Shown one piece after another: positions 34,956-46,721 of a stretch of 64,000 bases of DNA (position 1 is its first letter; every line of letters begins with the position of its first letter). The notes under the pieces are model-generated. The model was given only the letters and a program-made list of their open reading frames with translations. It was not told the origin of the DNA and ran no database searches. A program made the translations under genes and the position numbers. The DNA is from Doryteuthis pealeii (lineage: Eukaryota > Mollusca > Cephalopoda > Myopsida > Loliginidae). The stretch lies in NCBI GenBank assembly GCA_023376005.1, contig CM042157.1:55385287-55449286 (forward strand). The letters run 5' to 3'.

Positions 34956-35132
34956 GGAGGATTGATAGCTTGGTATACTGGTAGGAGTTTGTTTCTCAGA
35001 TGGAGTTACAGCAATTGGAGGTAATGGGGCAGAAAATTTGGTTTTCAATTCAGGTTTTTTAACATCTGTATCCAACACAATTTGTTGGAAACGAGAGGCT
35101 CGCTGCTTTTCCTGGTATTTCTTTAAGGCTGG
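34956..35132 (-). CDS. Axonemal dynein heavy chain exon, intact version (copy B)
   Basis: This 177-nt exon has 59 codons and phase 0 at both ends, with acceptor TTTTCATAG and donor TCC|GTAAGCAA on the minus strand. It reads PALKKYQEKQRASRFQQIVL, then DTDVKKPELKTKFSAPLPPI, and ends SIPSYQSS. The segment looks like the low-complexity, Pro/Lys-rich leader of a dynein tail, not a folded domain. Upstream it joins 48366-48602 and downstream 31683-31788, all in phase 0. Copies at 13561-13739 (+2 bases) and 15475-15646 (-5 bases) are broken. Confidence 0.82.
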
Positions 35133-35514
35133 CTATGAAAATAAATTAATAAAGCTTGTATTAAAACAATTTATTTGTGAAATTTAGTCTATTTTGAGTC
35201 ATTCACTATTCTAATTGTTTAATCGATATATCTTACTTTTAATCAAATTTATTTTTTGATAACAGTAAAAGTATAAACAAAAATACATTTTAAAATATAT
35301 TCAGAATAAATTCTACCAGACAACTACACCCTTAATACATAAGATATACATCTATTTATATATAAAAACAGAATGTGAATTTATATATAGGATCACTACA
35401 AAATAAAAGGTTTCAAAAATTTATTGAAAAAAAACATTCAAGATATTTATATTCAAATTGAAATTCTGTAACCAAAAATTGCATAAATACATATAAGGCA
35501 TGTACTTATTTTTA

Positions 35515-36420
35515 GACTGACATAGACTGTAATAAGAACACATATAGAATATTGTACTCAGGCCTGGAATACAGTATCTAGACATGCAAATAGAGAGTGT
35601 AAAACTGCCACTAAAAACTGACCAGTTTAATTATGTTTTATTTTTATATGAATATTTTTGTTTGTATAAATTAACTACCACCAAGAGTATTAAATTTAGG
35701 GTAGTTTAAGAGTTAACATCATTTGGTGCAGAGCACAAGTTTCTGTGGTTTATGAACCCTAACCAAGAAGTGGAAAGAGGCCTTTAGTTAGATTATCGCT
35801 GCCAGGCTGGTCAGAATGAAGCAACAAGCTGTGAGTTTCTATCTCTTGAGATTTTTTTAAATTGTTCTTCTTTGTTGTATTCTGTTATTAAATGCTATTT
35901 GTTTTCTTACAGTTTCACGGTGTTAATTGAATAAAATTAATTACATCAGTAAGAATTGTCATGCCTTCCCTTTATCCAGACCGGGGCAGCCATTACAGAG
36001 AGTAATATTAAGATAGAAGGGTATACCAAGAAAAGTGACAAAAATAATAAAAACAATAAAAGATTACAGTTACAGGGAGATTAAAGAAATTAGGATTAAC
36101 TACTTGACTAGAAAGAAAGATGAGAAGTGATCTAATTGAAACTTTCAAAATAATAAATGGAATTATCAATTATGGTAGACACTTTAATATTTTCTTCAAA
36201 CTGAAAATTTACTGTCAAGTCAGATTTCAAAAACTAAGTCTATTAATCCATTGGATTTTTTTGGCTAATGGAATAACATTTTTTGAAGAAATTACCTAAT
36301 CAGATCAAAAACAGCCATAGCAGGAAAAATGTTTAAATTTTAAGATCAACTTGCATGATTTCAGAAAAAAATGATAAGAAGAATTTAGGAAAGCATTTTT
36401 TGGAACTATCAAATGAATTA
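35515..36420 (+). pseudogene. LINE reverse transcriptase tail relic (copy B, more complete)
   Basis: It starts with RTHIEYCTQAWNTVSRHANRE-like sequence near 35525-35600. An unrelated stretch of about 330 bp (about 35600-35930) follows. It resumes near 35955 and continues to 36118-36400 with SDLIETFKIINGIINYG, then ANGITFFEE and FKINLHDFRK. These are the closing blocks of CR1/Jockey-like LINE proteins. Frameshifts and stops are present. Confidence 0.6.
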
Positions 36421-36429
36421 CTTAACAAA

Positions 36430-36885
36430 ATTTGATCTGTATAAAGATTCTATATTAACAGTGAAAAGATTCTTTCTTTTATTAAAGGTTGTGAGAAGAT
36501 AGAAAAAAGGGGAGATGTGCAAGGAGGCATAACAAACAAATAATAAACTGTAGTTTGGTAATAAATAATACCTAAAAATATCCATTTTCACCATACAATA
36601 TTTCACTAGAAATAATAAAATCCTGGTATCTTTGGTTCAGAAGAAAATTAAGTTTTTGATAAAAATGGTTAAGAGTGTACTTATATATGAATGAATTAAA
36701 AAGATAAACTAAACAACTAAAAATAATATTTTCCTCAACTAAAACTTTATGATAAACAATATTTTTATCAGTTTTAGAGCTTTGGTTTTCAATGTTAGAT
36801 TGCACAAGTTTACTTTAATATTAATAATATCAGAAAATATGTTTTAGAATTTAAATCAAATAAAATCTTGTGGACTTGTAAATAA
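36430..36885. other. AT-rich sequence, nothing recognised
   Basis: No supported feature. It lies in the dynein intron between 35132 and 48366. Confidence 0.35.
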
Positions 36886-36888
36886 ATG

Positions 36889-37056
36889 TTGATATTTATA
36901 GACTGACACTACTGCATTCCATCATCTTTAACTGCATCAATATGATATTGATATTTATAGACAGTCACTACTGTCTTCCATCATCTTTAACTATGGTATT
37001 GATATTTATAGACAGTCACTACTGCATTCCATCATCTTTAACTGCATCAATATATT
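36889..37056 (+). repeat. Three-copy tandem repeat, 51-59 bp units
   Basis: Units begin TTGATATTTATAGAC at 36889, 36948 and 36999 and share CACTACTG and TTCCATCATCTTTAACT. The middle unit lacks the GCATCAATAT end. Confidence 0.8.
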
Positions 37057-37550
37057 GATGGTTGGTATATGTTTGCTTTTTAAGTTCTATTATAGAATTT
37101 TTTTAAATAAATCAGTTGTTAGTTACAATTCTAATATTTCAGTGAGATCTAAAGAATATAATGCAGAGCATTTGAGGTAACAGGTATCGCAGTAAAGTTG
37201 TCACAGGGAGAACTGGTGTGCTAAGAATTTCATCTAACCTTAGTGTGATATATGCCAAAACCCAAAGACAAGGGTAGGTAGCAGGCATGTAACAATACGT
37301 ATTATGATACAGTGTTCACAATACAATACTATCACAATAAACTGCTCATGATATGACACATATCACTATACTCATAATAGAAAATACACAAACTGATCTA
37401 TTAATACAAAATATCTTCATCATAGCAAAAACATAAATAAAAATACATAAAATGAAACATCTCTGTATGCCGACTGTATATGAAAATATGAAAGAAAATA
37501 AAACAATTTTTTGCAATGAATAGATGATACTTCAGGTCCCTGTTGGGCAT

Positions 37551-37690
37551 CCTCTCATGGTGTAATGGTTAGCAAGCTAGTCTCACAGATCCATTACTAC
37601 CAAATAAAGAGTTCAATCTTCAATGGATATCCCATACTTGCAACCTTGTGATATATCCTATTTGAGGTGAAGTCCTGGTCTATTTTAATG
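37551..37690 (+). repeat. tRNA-derived SINE fragment
   Basis: TGGTGTAATGGTTAGCAAGC (A-box region) and AAAGAGTTCAATCTTCAA (B-box-like) sit about 40 bp apart, followed by an unrelated tail. It is a different SINE from the 11992-12242 family. Confidence 0.5.
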
Positions 37691-39470
37691 TATCCATTCT
37701 ATAATGTCTTAAATGATTCTCAAAACATTTAAATTTTCTTACCAAAATTACATTAAGGGTTCTTTTGAAAACCATGCTATTTACACTATTTTATACCTTG
37801 AATAGATCCCAGATTTCTATGTAAAAGAAAAAAAAAAGAAGAAAAAAAAAACAGGTTTCAGTACTCAGAACTGTAATTTGAGTTATGTTAAAGATATTTT
37901 TGTCTCCAGGATTGTTTAAAAACATTTTTTTTAATCTAATGGATGTCAATTTTAAACCCCTTAAAAATCATTTTCTCTTTTATTAAGTACATCCTTAGAT
38001 GATTAAGCAACAAGAATCAAATAATAAAAATGCCTCAAAGAGCATTATTGTACCTCATTTTACTTTTTTTTACTTCAAGAATAAGGTATCCATACAAATA
38101 AATAGACAAACCATTATAAAAGATGTCAACAAAATCTAATTCTCCATGGAATTATCTTTCAAACATGTAAAAATCATTCACATGTTCATTAAGTGAATCA
38201 AATTAACAAAATGATTGTTGATCACAACAAAAATCCAGAATTTTGGGTAAAACATAACTTAAAAGAAACCACATCTTTTATTGCTTTAAATACCAAAAAA
38301 TCCAATTAGCTTATTTTTGGGGAATTGTAAAAAAAAAAGATAAAGAAAAAAAACTCAGTGCTTTAGCAGGTGTGCATATTTGTACATATCTAATGAGTGT
38401 CAATTTCCTGTTTCTATTTCCCTGTTGTACTTCCAATCTAAAATCCAATTTATAATAGATTCCATGTGGTCTTTCTAAAATTATAGATTTTAAATCTGCA
38501 TCTGTTATATTTTCACTCACTTCAAAATCAAGTTATGCATCTAGCTGCTCCTTATTAGATGTGAGCTTAATATCACAACACAATACATGACCTGACCATA
38601 TTGTTACATGCCTAGTAGGTAGATAGGACAGTTTAATATATAGTTAGTAATTTCCCTTCATTAAAAATTGTGATATTAACTCAGAATTCAAATTAAGATT
38701 AGAAATATTGAAATAGGAGGAATTATTTTAATCTATTCATGTAGAGAGTGTAAAACAAGAAGAATTTTGTCAACAGTAAGGCAATGAACAGATAAAAAAA
38801 ATCTTCTTTTTAAGATGAAATTTGGCTTTACTCTCAACTTAGAATAGCCTGGTTGAATAGTTGTAATCTTCTATCATATTTTAGTAAATATTTACTTTAT
38901 AATAAACTTAATCAAATATTTTTTATTTAAATAAGTTTCAAGAAATACCATCTAACTTTATACTATTTAAATAATGTAACTTAATCAAATCATTCAGCAT
39001 TTTCAGAGTGTTACATATTTACTACTAAATTTATTTTTAAAAAGCCATAAGCCTGATATTTCAGATCGAGTGCTATTTTATCATACACAGTAAGCCCAGT
39101 ATTTTAAACACAGTGAAATATTAATGATAAAGAATTTAACATAGTAGTAGGTAGAAGAAAAACAAAGCCAAGTTTGAAAATTATTTTAATTTTGTCATTT
39201 CAAATTTTCATCTGTTGATCTTTTCTTAAAGACAATTATAAATCTTTAATTGAATTATGAAGAATTATTCTATTTTCTAAATAATTCTCATTTTATTGAT
39301 AATTCCAACTTTCATTTCTTCATCTAATTGTGATATTTATAGAATGCATCACATTCAATATCTATATTTATCATTAATGAAAATTTGAAATGAACAAATT
39401 GAAATTTAGCTTTTATTTTTCATTATTCTTAGACTTTGCTTTTTCTTCTTCAACATTTTGCTACTTCTAA
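37690..39470. other. AT-rich intron, no supported gene
   Basis: It contains A-runs (37828-37850, 38331-38352) and one short minus-strand open stretch (38311-38520) that I do not accept as an exon. Nothing else is recognised. Confidence 0.4.
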
Positions 39471-39479
39471 TGCTGAGTG

Positions 39480-39730
39480 AGATGGGCAGTTGAATGGGGG
39501 AGGGGGGCTGAGAGAATGTTTACAGAGAGAGTAGAAGAGAAGGAGAATACTTAGAGAGTGTGGAACAGAGAGGAAGATGTTTCTGGAAAGAAAGGGTACA
39601 AGGAAAAATGCTCAGAGAAAAAGAGAGAGCAAGTGTAGGTGGAAAGAAGAGATAGAGGAATCTGAAGAATGGCTAGAGAGAGAGAGAGGGGATGAAGGTG
39701 AAAATAGGAATGAGAATACAAAGACCTTTA
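39480..39730 (+). repeat. Purine-rich (GA) low-complexity tract
   Basis: About 250 bp consist almost entirely of A and G on the plus strand (GAGAGAGAGA runs near 39676). The open frame in it is compositional (Lys/Arg/Glu) and not a gene. Confidence 0.7.
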
Positions 39731-40564
39731 AACATTGTAAACAAAGGCTCACAAGCTTTTTTCATATGATTAATGACTATTAGTCCTGTTGATGTTTTAA
39801 ATAAAACCGAAACACTATAGTGACGGCTTCAATAATGTCAATGTTTGACATATTTTCTTGTTTTTTCACAAAATCTCTCTCTATATATATATAGTTTGGT
39901 ATATTCATAAGTAAAGAGTCCTCAATATCATTGATAGATCATATATATCTAAGGGTAGTGAAGACAAAACTAATGCCATTTGATGATTCAGTTTCTTACC
40001 AATATGGTTTTCAAACCAAGTGAACTGACAGTTACCAAGCACCGTTGACTTTATGTCTTTACTATCCTAACTTATATATTCATTCAAACACATTATTTAT
40101 ATATACAATTTAAACACATAAGTATATTTTATTCATAATTCATGATAAATGTTATTTTTTATCAAAGTAATTCCTTTATTTAATGCCTCATCTTTCTTCA
40201 TTGTTGGATTGCATAACTTTAATATTATGGTGTATTCAAGTTTCTTGATAAATGTTTTACATATTACTATTTGCAAATTAGTACATTAAATGTTCATTTA
40301 CAATCAACTGTCTTTCATACAAAACATGCTAACTTCATTCTAATTATTTGTGTAAAAAATTCAATAAAATATACCCAGGAAATGTTATGAAAGAAAATTT
40401 GGTTCAAGGTGTTAGGAAAAAATTTGATTTTTTTTTACATTATGTCCAAACTGAACATTTTGTGTAATGGCAGTAAAGTTGTTTTACAAAGAGTAGAATA
40501 TCCGGTAGCGATGGTAAATGTGTAATTAGACTTTTTTCACTTCTTTTTTATGTGTATATCTATC

Positions 40565-40680
40565 AATAATGGAGATTCGCTTCTGGTTTTTGTCTGTAAC
40601 AAAAATTACGTCACTGCTTATGTCACATTACCCAAAATCGTCATAACATAGAATAAATACACTCAAAATTTGAACATGCA
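40565..40680 (+). repeat. Degenerate relative of the palindrome element
   Basis: ATAATGGAGATTCG, TCTGTAAC, 'CACTGCTTATGTCACATTAC' and a following AGAATAAAT match the inner-to-outer order of the right arm at 8022-8253. No left arm is seen. Confidence 0.45.
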
Positions 40681-40994
40681 ACATTAGACAGCCCTCATTG
40701 TTTTTTAAAATAAGTTTTAATAAATACATGACTGGTATTATATATCTATATATAGTTTGTTTTATTTCAATACAGATTTAAAGTTTACATTTCAAATTGT
40801 TTTATTTTTTAATCCTTTAATGAATTTGATGATTTTACTTACTTAGGGTACAAACTTGCTGACATTGAATTTTTTACTCCCACCCCTCAGGGTTTCAAAA
40901 ATCTCTTTTTACATCGCCCGGAGGGTGTTTTTTTATTTTGTACAAGTAAATATAATTTGCTCTTTTCTCCTTATGGACAGCTTACACTCATACT

Positions 40995-41045
40995 TATTGA
41001 TTGATTGTAATGGCATGTCAACTCATCTGGGGTTATTTTATGCCT
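40995..41045 (+). repeat. Short 'TTGATTG...GGCATGTCAAC' repeat
   Basis: A member of the family at 5885-5955 (GGCATGTCAACTCATC, GGGGTTATTTTATGCC). Confidence 0.45.
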
Positions 41046-41162
41046 AGACATTAGGGAATTGCATACATTGCATGTTTATATTTATATTTTTTGTGTAATT
41101 ACTAATGAGTTTTGCACATGGTTATATGATATCAAGTATTCTTAACTAATAAAATAATTTGC

Positions 41163-41285
41163 AAACAGATCTATTTGACCCATACATGGGACCCTAACAA
41201 GTACTACCACTCTGGTTCAGTGTGGACCTGGGAGTAATGGCAATGAACTAGAGCTTCATTACCAGATGCAGTTTAGTGTCGTCCC
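41163..41285. repeat. Interspersed repeat shared with 10068-10210
   Basis: AGATCTATTTGACCCATA, GACCTGGGAGTAATGG and CTTCATTACCAGATGC. Confidence 0.45.
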
Positions 41286-41289
41286 CAGG

Positions 41290-42060
41290 ACACCCTATTT
41301 TGTTTTTGGAGGGGGGTCTTACCCTTCTGCAATGGATACAGTCAGCGTATTCTAAGCCCCACCAATAGAGGGGCACTCATAAGCAAGTTGATGGATAACA
41401 TGATATTAATACATTAATGTTATCATATAGGTTTCTATTGCTAGAATCAATTATGAGAGCAGATTGATAAATAAGGTCTCCTACCACATGGATCAGCTAA
41501 TAGTCAATATAAAAATATTTGAATATGTATTCAATAGTACATAAAATCTTGTTCAAACATTAGCAGTAGTTCAATACATGGTTGGAGTGAGTAATAGTGT
41601 TTGTTAGTCATGAATACTACATCTAATCAATGACAGAATTTTTGACAATAGAAACTTGTGTACCAATTGAAATTCAGATGTAGGAAAACAGTTTATGGTA
41701 ATGCTTTTAGTTGTGAAAAACATTCAAAGTTGAGTTCAAAATGCCAAAAGTTACAATAGAGACAAGATGAGTGTGGTTTTATGGGCAAAGATCAATATGA
41801 TTAATTTCAGTAATTCACAAAGAGGATCAAAAAGTGAATATTATGATTCAAGACAATTAGCAAATTAAACAAAGAGACATTGCTCTGAAGCTAAAGATTT
41901 GATCCCCAAAAACGAATAGAAAAGTCAACATTTTTTTAATCAATGATCACAATGAAATAGCTATGCAAAAAGTGAATAGAATGTTTGGAAAATGTGTAGC
42001 ACTAAATGATAACTGTGTTGAAAAATATACTTGTGATTTTGAAAAGAAATAAATTTCATT
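41290..42060. other. AT-rich intron, nothing recognised
   Basis: I see no coding or RNA feature. Confidence 0.35.
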
Positions 42061-42076
42061 TTGATACAAGTTTTAG

Positions 42077-42413
42077 TTATTTCCTAGTTGAGTAACATGA
42101 TATTACAGGGTGACCCAGAAAAAACAGAACCCAAATTATTTATTTTCCCATTAAACTAATCCTAAACCCCAACCCTAACCCTAAATCCTCCTAGTTGAGT
42201 AACATAATATTACAGGGTGACCCAGAAAAAACAGAACCCACAAATTTTGTAATAAAACTGTTGATTTTAATTTTAATTTTTTTTAGTTTAAGTCCAACAA
42301 GGGTTAAGGTTAGGGTTAGGGTTGGGGTTGGGGTTTATCATTAGTTTAATGGGAAAATAGATCATTTGGGTTCTGTTTTTTCTGGGTCACTCATGTTACT
42401 CAACTAGGAAATA
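42077..42413. mobile_element. Fold-back element with inward-facing telomere-like repeats
   Basis: The left end TTATTTCCTAGTTGAGTAAC ... CAGGGTGACCCAGAAAAAAC and the right end GTTTTTTCTGGGTCA ... GTTACTCAACTAGGAAATAA are inverted. Inside the left arm is CCTAAACCCCAACCCTAACC (42161-42188) and inside the right arm GGTTAGGGTTAGGGTTGGGG (42305-42336). A second partial left arm lies at 42189-42240. The ACAGGGTGACCC start resembles mariner-type ends. Confidence 0.7.
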
Positions 42414-42419
42414 ACCCAA

Positions 42420-43690
42420 GTTTCATTATTTGATCTCATCTAAAATATTGTTTACAAAATTGGACACCTTATTTATTAATCAACCCTTGTAATTCATTTT
42501 GATACCAGTTTTATTATTCTACCTGATCTTAAACTTATTTTCTAAGATTGGAGACTTTATTTATCATTCAGCCTTATATTTTATTTTGATATGTCTCATT
42601 ATATTATCTGGTCTAAGACGGTTTTTTTTGTTTTTTTAAGATTGGAGACCTTATTTAGCAAACAACTGTGATATAAGAAACATTATTATGAGAAAAAGAG
42701 AGACCACGTAGAATGTCCAAGTTTCATTTTTATCTTTTTTATAATGTGAACCTCAAAACATTTTCCTAATTAAGCTACCTAAAAATTAAACATGGAAAAA
42801 AATTCTCAAATAGTTGATTAAAAAGATCCAAACAAAATTGCAAATGAAATGTAAAATTTCTTTGGATTAAATTTGATATCAAAACATGGTATCACATTTT
42901 TATTTCAAGTTACTATCTAACGGAATGTATTTATTTGATCTTATCAATTATTTACTGACTAATAAATAAATGACTTTTAAAAAAACATCTGGACAACATT
43001 TAATAAAGTAGAATCAAATTAATTATTCACATGAAAATATATTTATCTCAAATATTTGGTATGTGTATGTCTCTAGTGCTTTTTTTATTTAAAAGATAAA
43101 TGTTTTCTACTGTGTATTCAGTACAGTATTCAAAGAAAAAAATGATGGCTACTGGAATCTTTTGACTTTACTTAATACTGACTATCTCAATAACTATACA
43201 TTTACAACTGCTTTGTTTATTTGTTATAGGATTTGAAAAATGTTTGAGTTCTACTTCCAAATGAGAAGCATCTAATGAGAACAAATCTATACTAATAATT
43301 GAGAAGAGTTTGTCTTCTCTATATTTTATGTTGTGATGATCATCTGATAGGCAAGTGGATCTGATGTTTAATGTGCTTAGACCAATCCAATATGTTTATA
43401 GAAAGCCTTCAGATGGTCTTGAGATTAATGTGTATCATTGGTGACATAGGAAATACTTAGTGCCAGACCTTGTGCAATGACAGGTGGTATTTATCTAAAC
43501 CCCACCTCCATGGTGTTGGGATGTGAGGTCTCTGAAAGAGGCAAGCTTCCGGGGTGGGGGGAGTAGCTCAGCTCCATCAATATTTCCCTTTTGTAGTCCA
43601 GGCAATAAACTCAGCCCCTTATCTATTTAGACCAGAGAGCAGATATTGTCTAGGGCAGAAGTAGGCTTTTTGAAGATGAGCTGATTTATT
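42420..43690. other. AT-rich intron, nothing recognised
   Basis: No coding frame. A GC-richer patch at 43500-43570 has no recognised identity. Confidence 0.35.
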
Positions 43691-43754
43691 CTAATACTTT
43701 AGCCAGCACAAATTCCAGGTGATGCTACGGGAAATTTCAAAGCCATACCCCAAC

Positions 43755-43957
43755 ATAACAAGTTTTCCTTTTCCTAGATTGATCACCTAACCAAGGCTTA
43801 AGAACCCAGTCTGCCCTATTATTTACCCCTAGCTGAAAGAACAGATGAAGTCATGCCTTTCTCAAGGGCATCAGTGCAAAATGAAATTCAAACAGCCTCA
43901 TCCAGGATTTAAATTCTAGTTGCAGATTCTATTTTCTACAATGACAACTGTTACATG
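43755..43957 (-). repeat. tRNA-derived cephalopod-type SINE, tail truncated
   Basis: Minus strand: a TTGTCATTGTAGAAAATAGA head, a TTTAAATCCTGGATGAGG B-box region and 'AGACTGGGTTCTTAAGCC' in the body. It lacks the GACCTTGTGTCACA end. Confidence 0.6.
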
Positions 43958-43959
43958 TT

Positions 43960-44960
43960 CAGATTAACAAGAAGTAAATATGAATCAAATGTGAAATGAT
44001 AAAAGATGGTCAGTCACTACATAGGAAACCTGAAACTCACAATCGTAAGAAAAGAACCACAGTGATAGAACAATTTGCCTTCAATGAAATTTACCTGAGT
44101 AAAAATGACAAGTCTCTAGTTTTATAACAAATGACAAGGAAACTTTCATCTTTCAATGACCATTTAACAAATGAATACAAAAAGAATAAAAAACAAAAAA
44201 TCCTATGTTTAAGAAGGTTAAAATCATTGTCATTTTTATGACATGCATTCCCCAAAAACTGAGACTGCCATCATCATCACCCTCATCATGCTCCATAAAC
44301 TTTTGTCTCCTTGTGTGATAAATATAGTAGCCATCATTCTTTCAACCCCTATGTTATAATCTAGTAGTTATCCAGGTCCTTATGTAACATTTCATATTTT
44401 GTATATATACTTACTAGATCCAGTGGAAGTTTTAAACATTAAAAAAATTGTTCCTCAAAGATAAAGTAGGTCACTTATTAATGGGTGTGGAGGTTTTTAA
44501 AAAACATAATCAGTAAAAAGCTATGTTGCTGCAAGATGCAATTAATTGTACAGAACTTAAATTTCAAAACTTCATACAAACAGAAAAAAAAAAATTATCT
44601 TACTAAAATATAATTATTCATAATTGATTAAACATAACTAATTAGGTTTTTATTTCTTCAAGCTGGTGATATCAATAAATCTCTAAGGTATTAATTAAAA
44701 AATTTCTCTACAAAACTCAGTTGTTTCACAGAACAATATTACTTCCATAAAATAAAATAAATAATTGGTAATTTTTTTTTCTGTTATGTGGATTTATCTT
44801 TTATAATAACAATTACCATTTGTAACTGTAAAATAACCAGCTAAGTTCCAAGTCTTAATCTCTTACCCTGTATAAACAGGTACTTCAGCAAGTATCATAT
44901 TAAGTTATCAATAGATTTTAACTTCAGATTCTATCGACAAATATAAAAATGTTTTAAGGA
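43960..44960. other. AT-rich intron, nothing recognised
   Basis: No supported feature. It ends in a TA microsatellite at about 44967-44992. Confidence 0.35.
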
Positions 44961-44962
44961 AA

Positions 44963-45001
<39 letters not shown>

Positions 45002-45002
45002 T

Positions 45003-45572
45003 GGTAATTTTCACCTTTGGTTGTCAAAATTCCAAGCAAATAAGGCAATTAGAGTAACCTCCCTTGACTTTCACTTTGAACCAAGCTGGTAGCTATTTTG
45101 AAAGTCTCCGTGTGAAATAAACAAATCTTAGAAACAGCTTATCTTCCATATGAACCCGCCCAGGTTATGTAGTTCAAAAAGGAAAAAAACAAAAACAAAC
45201 TTTGACACTACTCCATTGTCTATCCTAGACGGAAGGCTGCCAACCAGAAACTTTTTCGAAAAAAAATACAACTGCATGCTTTAACACAAAAATATCATAA
45301 AATGTGTTCTTAATAACAATTAAGTTCATTTCAGATAATTTTATGCTAGGAATTTAGCCAACTGACTTTCACTTTGAAACAAGCCGGTAGCCATTTTGAA
45401 AGTCTTCGTGCTAAATACACAAATCTTAGAAACTTTTCAAAAACAATACAACTGCATGCTTTAAGACAAAAATATCATAAAACGTGTTCTTAATAACAAT
45501 TAAGTTCATTTCAGATAATGCGCATGCACAATTTTATGCTAGGAATTTTGACAACTAAAGGTGAAAATTACC
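45003..45572. mobile_element. TIR MITE with internal tandem duplication
   Basis: GGTAATTTTCACCTTTGGTT at 45003 is the near-exact inverse of AACTAAAGGTGAAAATTACC at 45553-45572, and the match extends through GTCAAAATTCC. Inside, blocks of about 180 bp starting GACTTTCACTTTGAA (45068 and 45362) and containing ACTGCATGCTTTAA (45272 and 45450) occur twice. There is no open frame. Confidence 0.75.
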
Positions 45573-45974
45573 TTTTTTTTTATAGAAAAACTTTATAAAA
45601 TGTATGTCAGTACTAAGAAGTATCAATTTGATAGTATATATTAAGTTTATGTGAAAGTTCACAGTGAATATCTTTTTACAAAATGTGAAAGAAATCTTAG
45701 AGATGTCTTTGAAGGTTAATCAGCTCTTGCTTGAGCATTCAGTCACATTTAGTATTCTGTTAACAAGAGTTAGGGGAAAAATCAAAAGCTAAGAAAACTA
45801 TTTCCACATGAACTTCAGGAATTGCTCAGGATTTAAACATTTTATCTCTTTTTGATTGACACATAAAAAAGTAAATTTTTGAATAAGATAGCCATAAGCA
45901 ATGAAAACTAGATTGATTATAAGAATCCAAAACAGCCTTCAACATCTCAACTATTCTCCATTCATTCTATATTG

Positions 45975-45975
45975 C

Positions 45976-46016
<41 letters not shown>
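45975..46016. repeat. TA microsatellite
   Basis: An uninterrupted TATATA run of about 40 bp. Confidence 0.9.
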
Positions 46017-46099
46017 TAGACAAAACGTGACCTGTTGGGTCACCCATTAAGCTCTCGCTAGATAATTTGGATTAGGGAAAAGAGTAGGATATGCCAAAA

Positions 46100-46350
46100 T
46101 ATTGTCTGCTTTTCATTTTAAAAACAAATTAAAATTTATTAAACCAATTATTTAAGCTCAAATTTTTGTTGAAAAGTAGTAACATAATGAGCATCAGGTA
46201 AAAAACAAAATAATATTACACATGTAATTTATTTTTGATACATTTAAAATGATTTTTTCGGTCAATTTCAATTTCAATCAAGATGCCTGCCAAGACGCTA
46301 CTTAAAATCCATTTTTACAAAATAAATTGTAACTTTTGCAATTGAAAAAA
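46100..46350 (+). repeat. Long interspersed repeat, first part
   Basis: Blocks such as AAAAGTAGTAACATAA, AATAATATTACACAT and AAAATCCATTTTTACAAAAT recur in order at 63193-63420. A SINE insertion (46376-46720) interrupts it, and it resumes at 46722. Confidence 0.6.
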
Positions 46351-46375
46351 ATTCACACTGGATTGTCCAATTGGA

Positions 46376-46720
46376 CACATAGCCTAGTAGATAAAGGAGT
46401 TAGGTTAAGACAGTTCTAAATGACAGTTATCTCTAGACTGCAGGTTCAATCCTGGTCAGGAGCAGCAGTAATATAGAATAATAATTAACACAGCTTAACA
46501 CCTGTACCCCAGCTATGGTTAGTGGAATGAGAACAGGATACACCCATGGACTGAATAAAGGGTTAGATTCAAAGTTCCGTGATGGTTCCTGATTACAAGA
46601 AGGTTCCCGAGTCCGACAAGAAATACCTGAAGAAGGCCGGAGGGCACATCGGCTGAAACATTGTACAGATAACAATGAAGATGAGGACAATAGTCTGAAT
46701 AATACAAATAATACTCCAAA
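46376..46720 (+). repeat. tRNA-derived SINE with a hammerhead-like stem-loop near its end
   Basis: TAGCCTAGTAGATAAAGG serves as A box and GCAGGTTCAATCCTGG (46440-46455) as a good B box. After about 150 bp of body, CTGAAGA then GGCCG ... CATCGGCT then GAAAC (46605-46645) copies the hammerhead layout. Stem I does not pair and stem III is poor, so it is probably not active. A similar stem-loop without a clear SINE head is at 61795-61850. Confidence 0.55.
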
Positions 46721-46721
46721 A

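Larger units (their letters stand above)
21412..36033 (+). repeat. Copy B of the 14.6-kb direct duplication
   Basis: From TTTACATCTGGTAATTTTAT at 21412 to GGTATACCAAGAAAA near 36033, this region follows bases 1-14648 in the same order and orientation, including all repeats and five dynein exons. Differences are mostly short indels in runs, with scattered substitutions. After 36033 copy B continues into unique sequence while copy A folds back. The offset is about 21.4 kb. Confidence 0.93.

Noticed and set aside
36889..37056. CRISPR-like array
   Set aside because: Three units of unequal length without constant repeats and unique spacers, in a eukaryotic intron. It is a simple tandem repeat.
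38311..38520. Minus-strand open stretch reading ITDADLKSIILERPHGIYY, possible exon
   Set aside because: The frame looks protein-like, but there is no usable GT donor after it (it runs into a T-tract) and a weak acceptor. The dynein exons on either side already join in phase without it.
39577..39783. 68-codon Lys/Glu/Arg-rich frame
   Set aside because: It is a product of a purine-only low-complexity tract. There is no start context or homologue.
42301..42336. Possible true telomere or chromosome end
   Set aside because: Only a few degenerate repeat units, mirrored inside a fold-back element and flanked by ordinary sequence on both sides.
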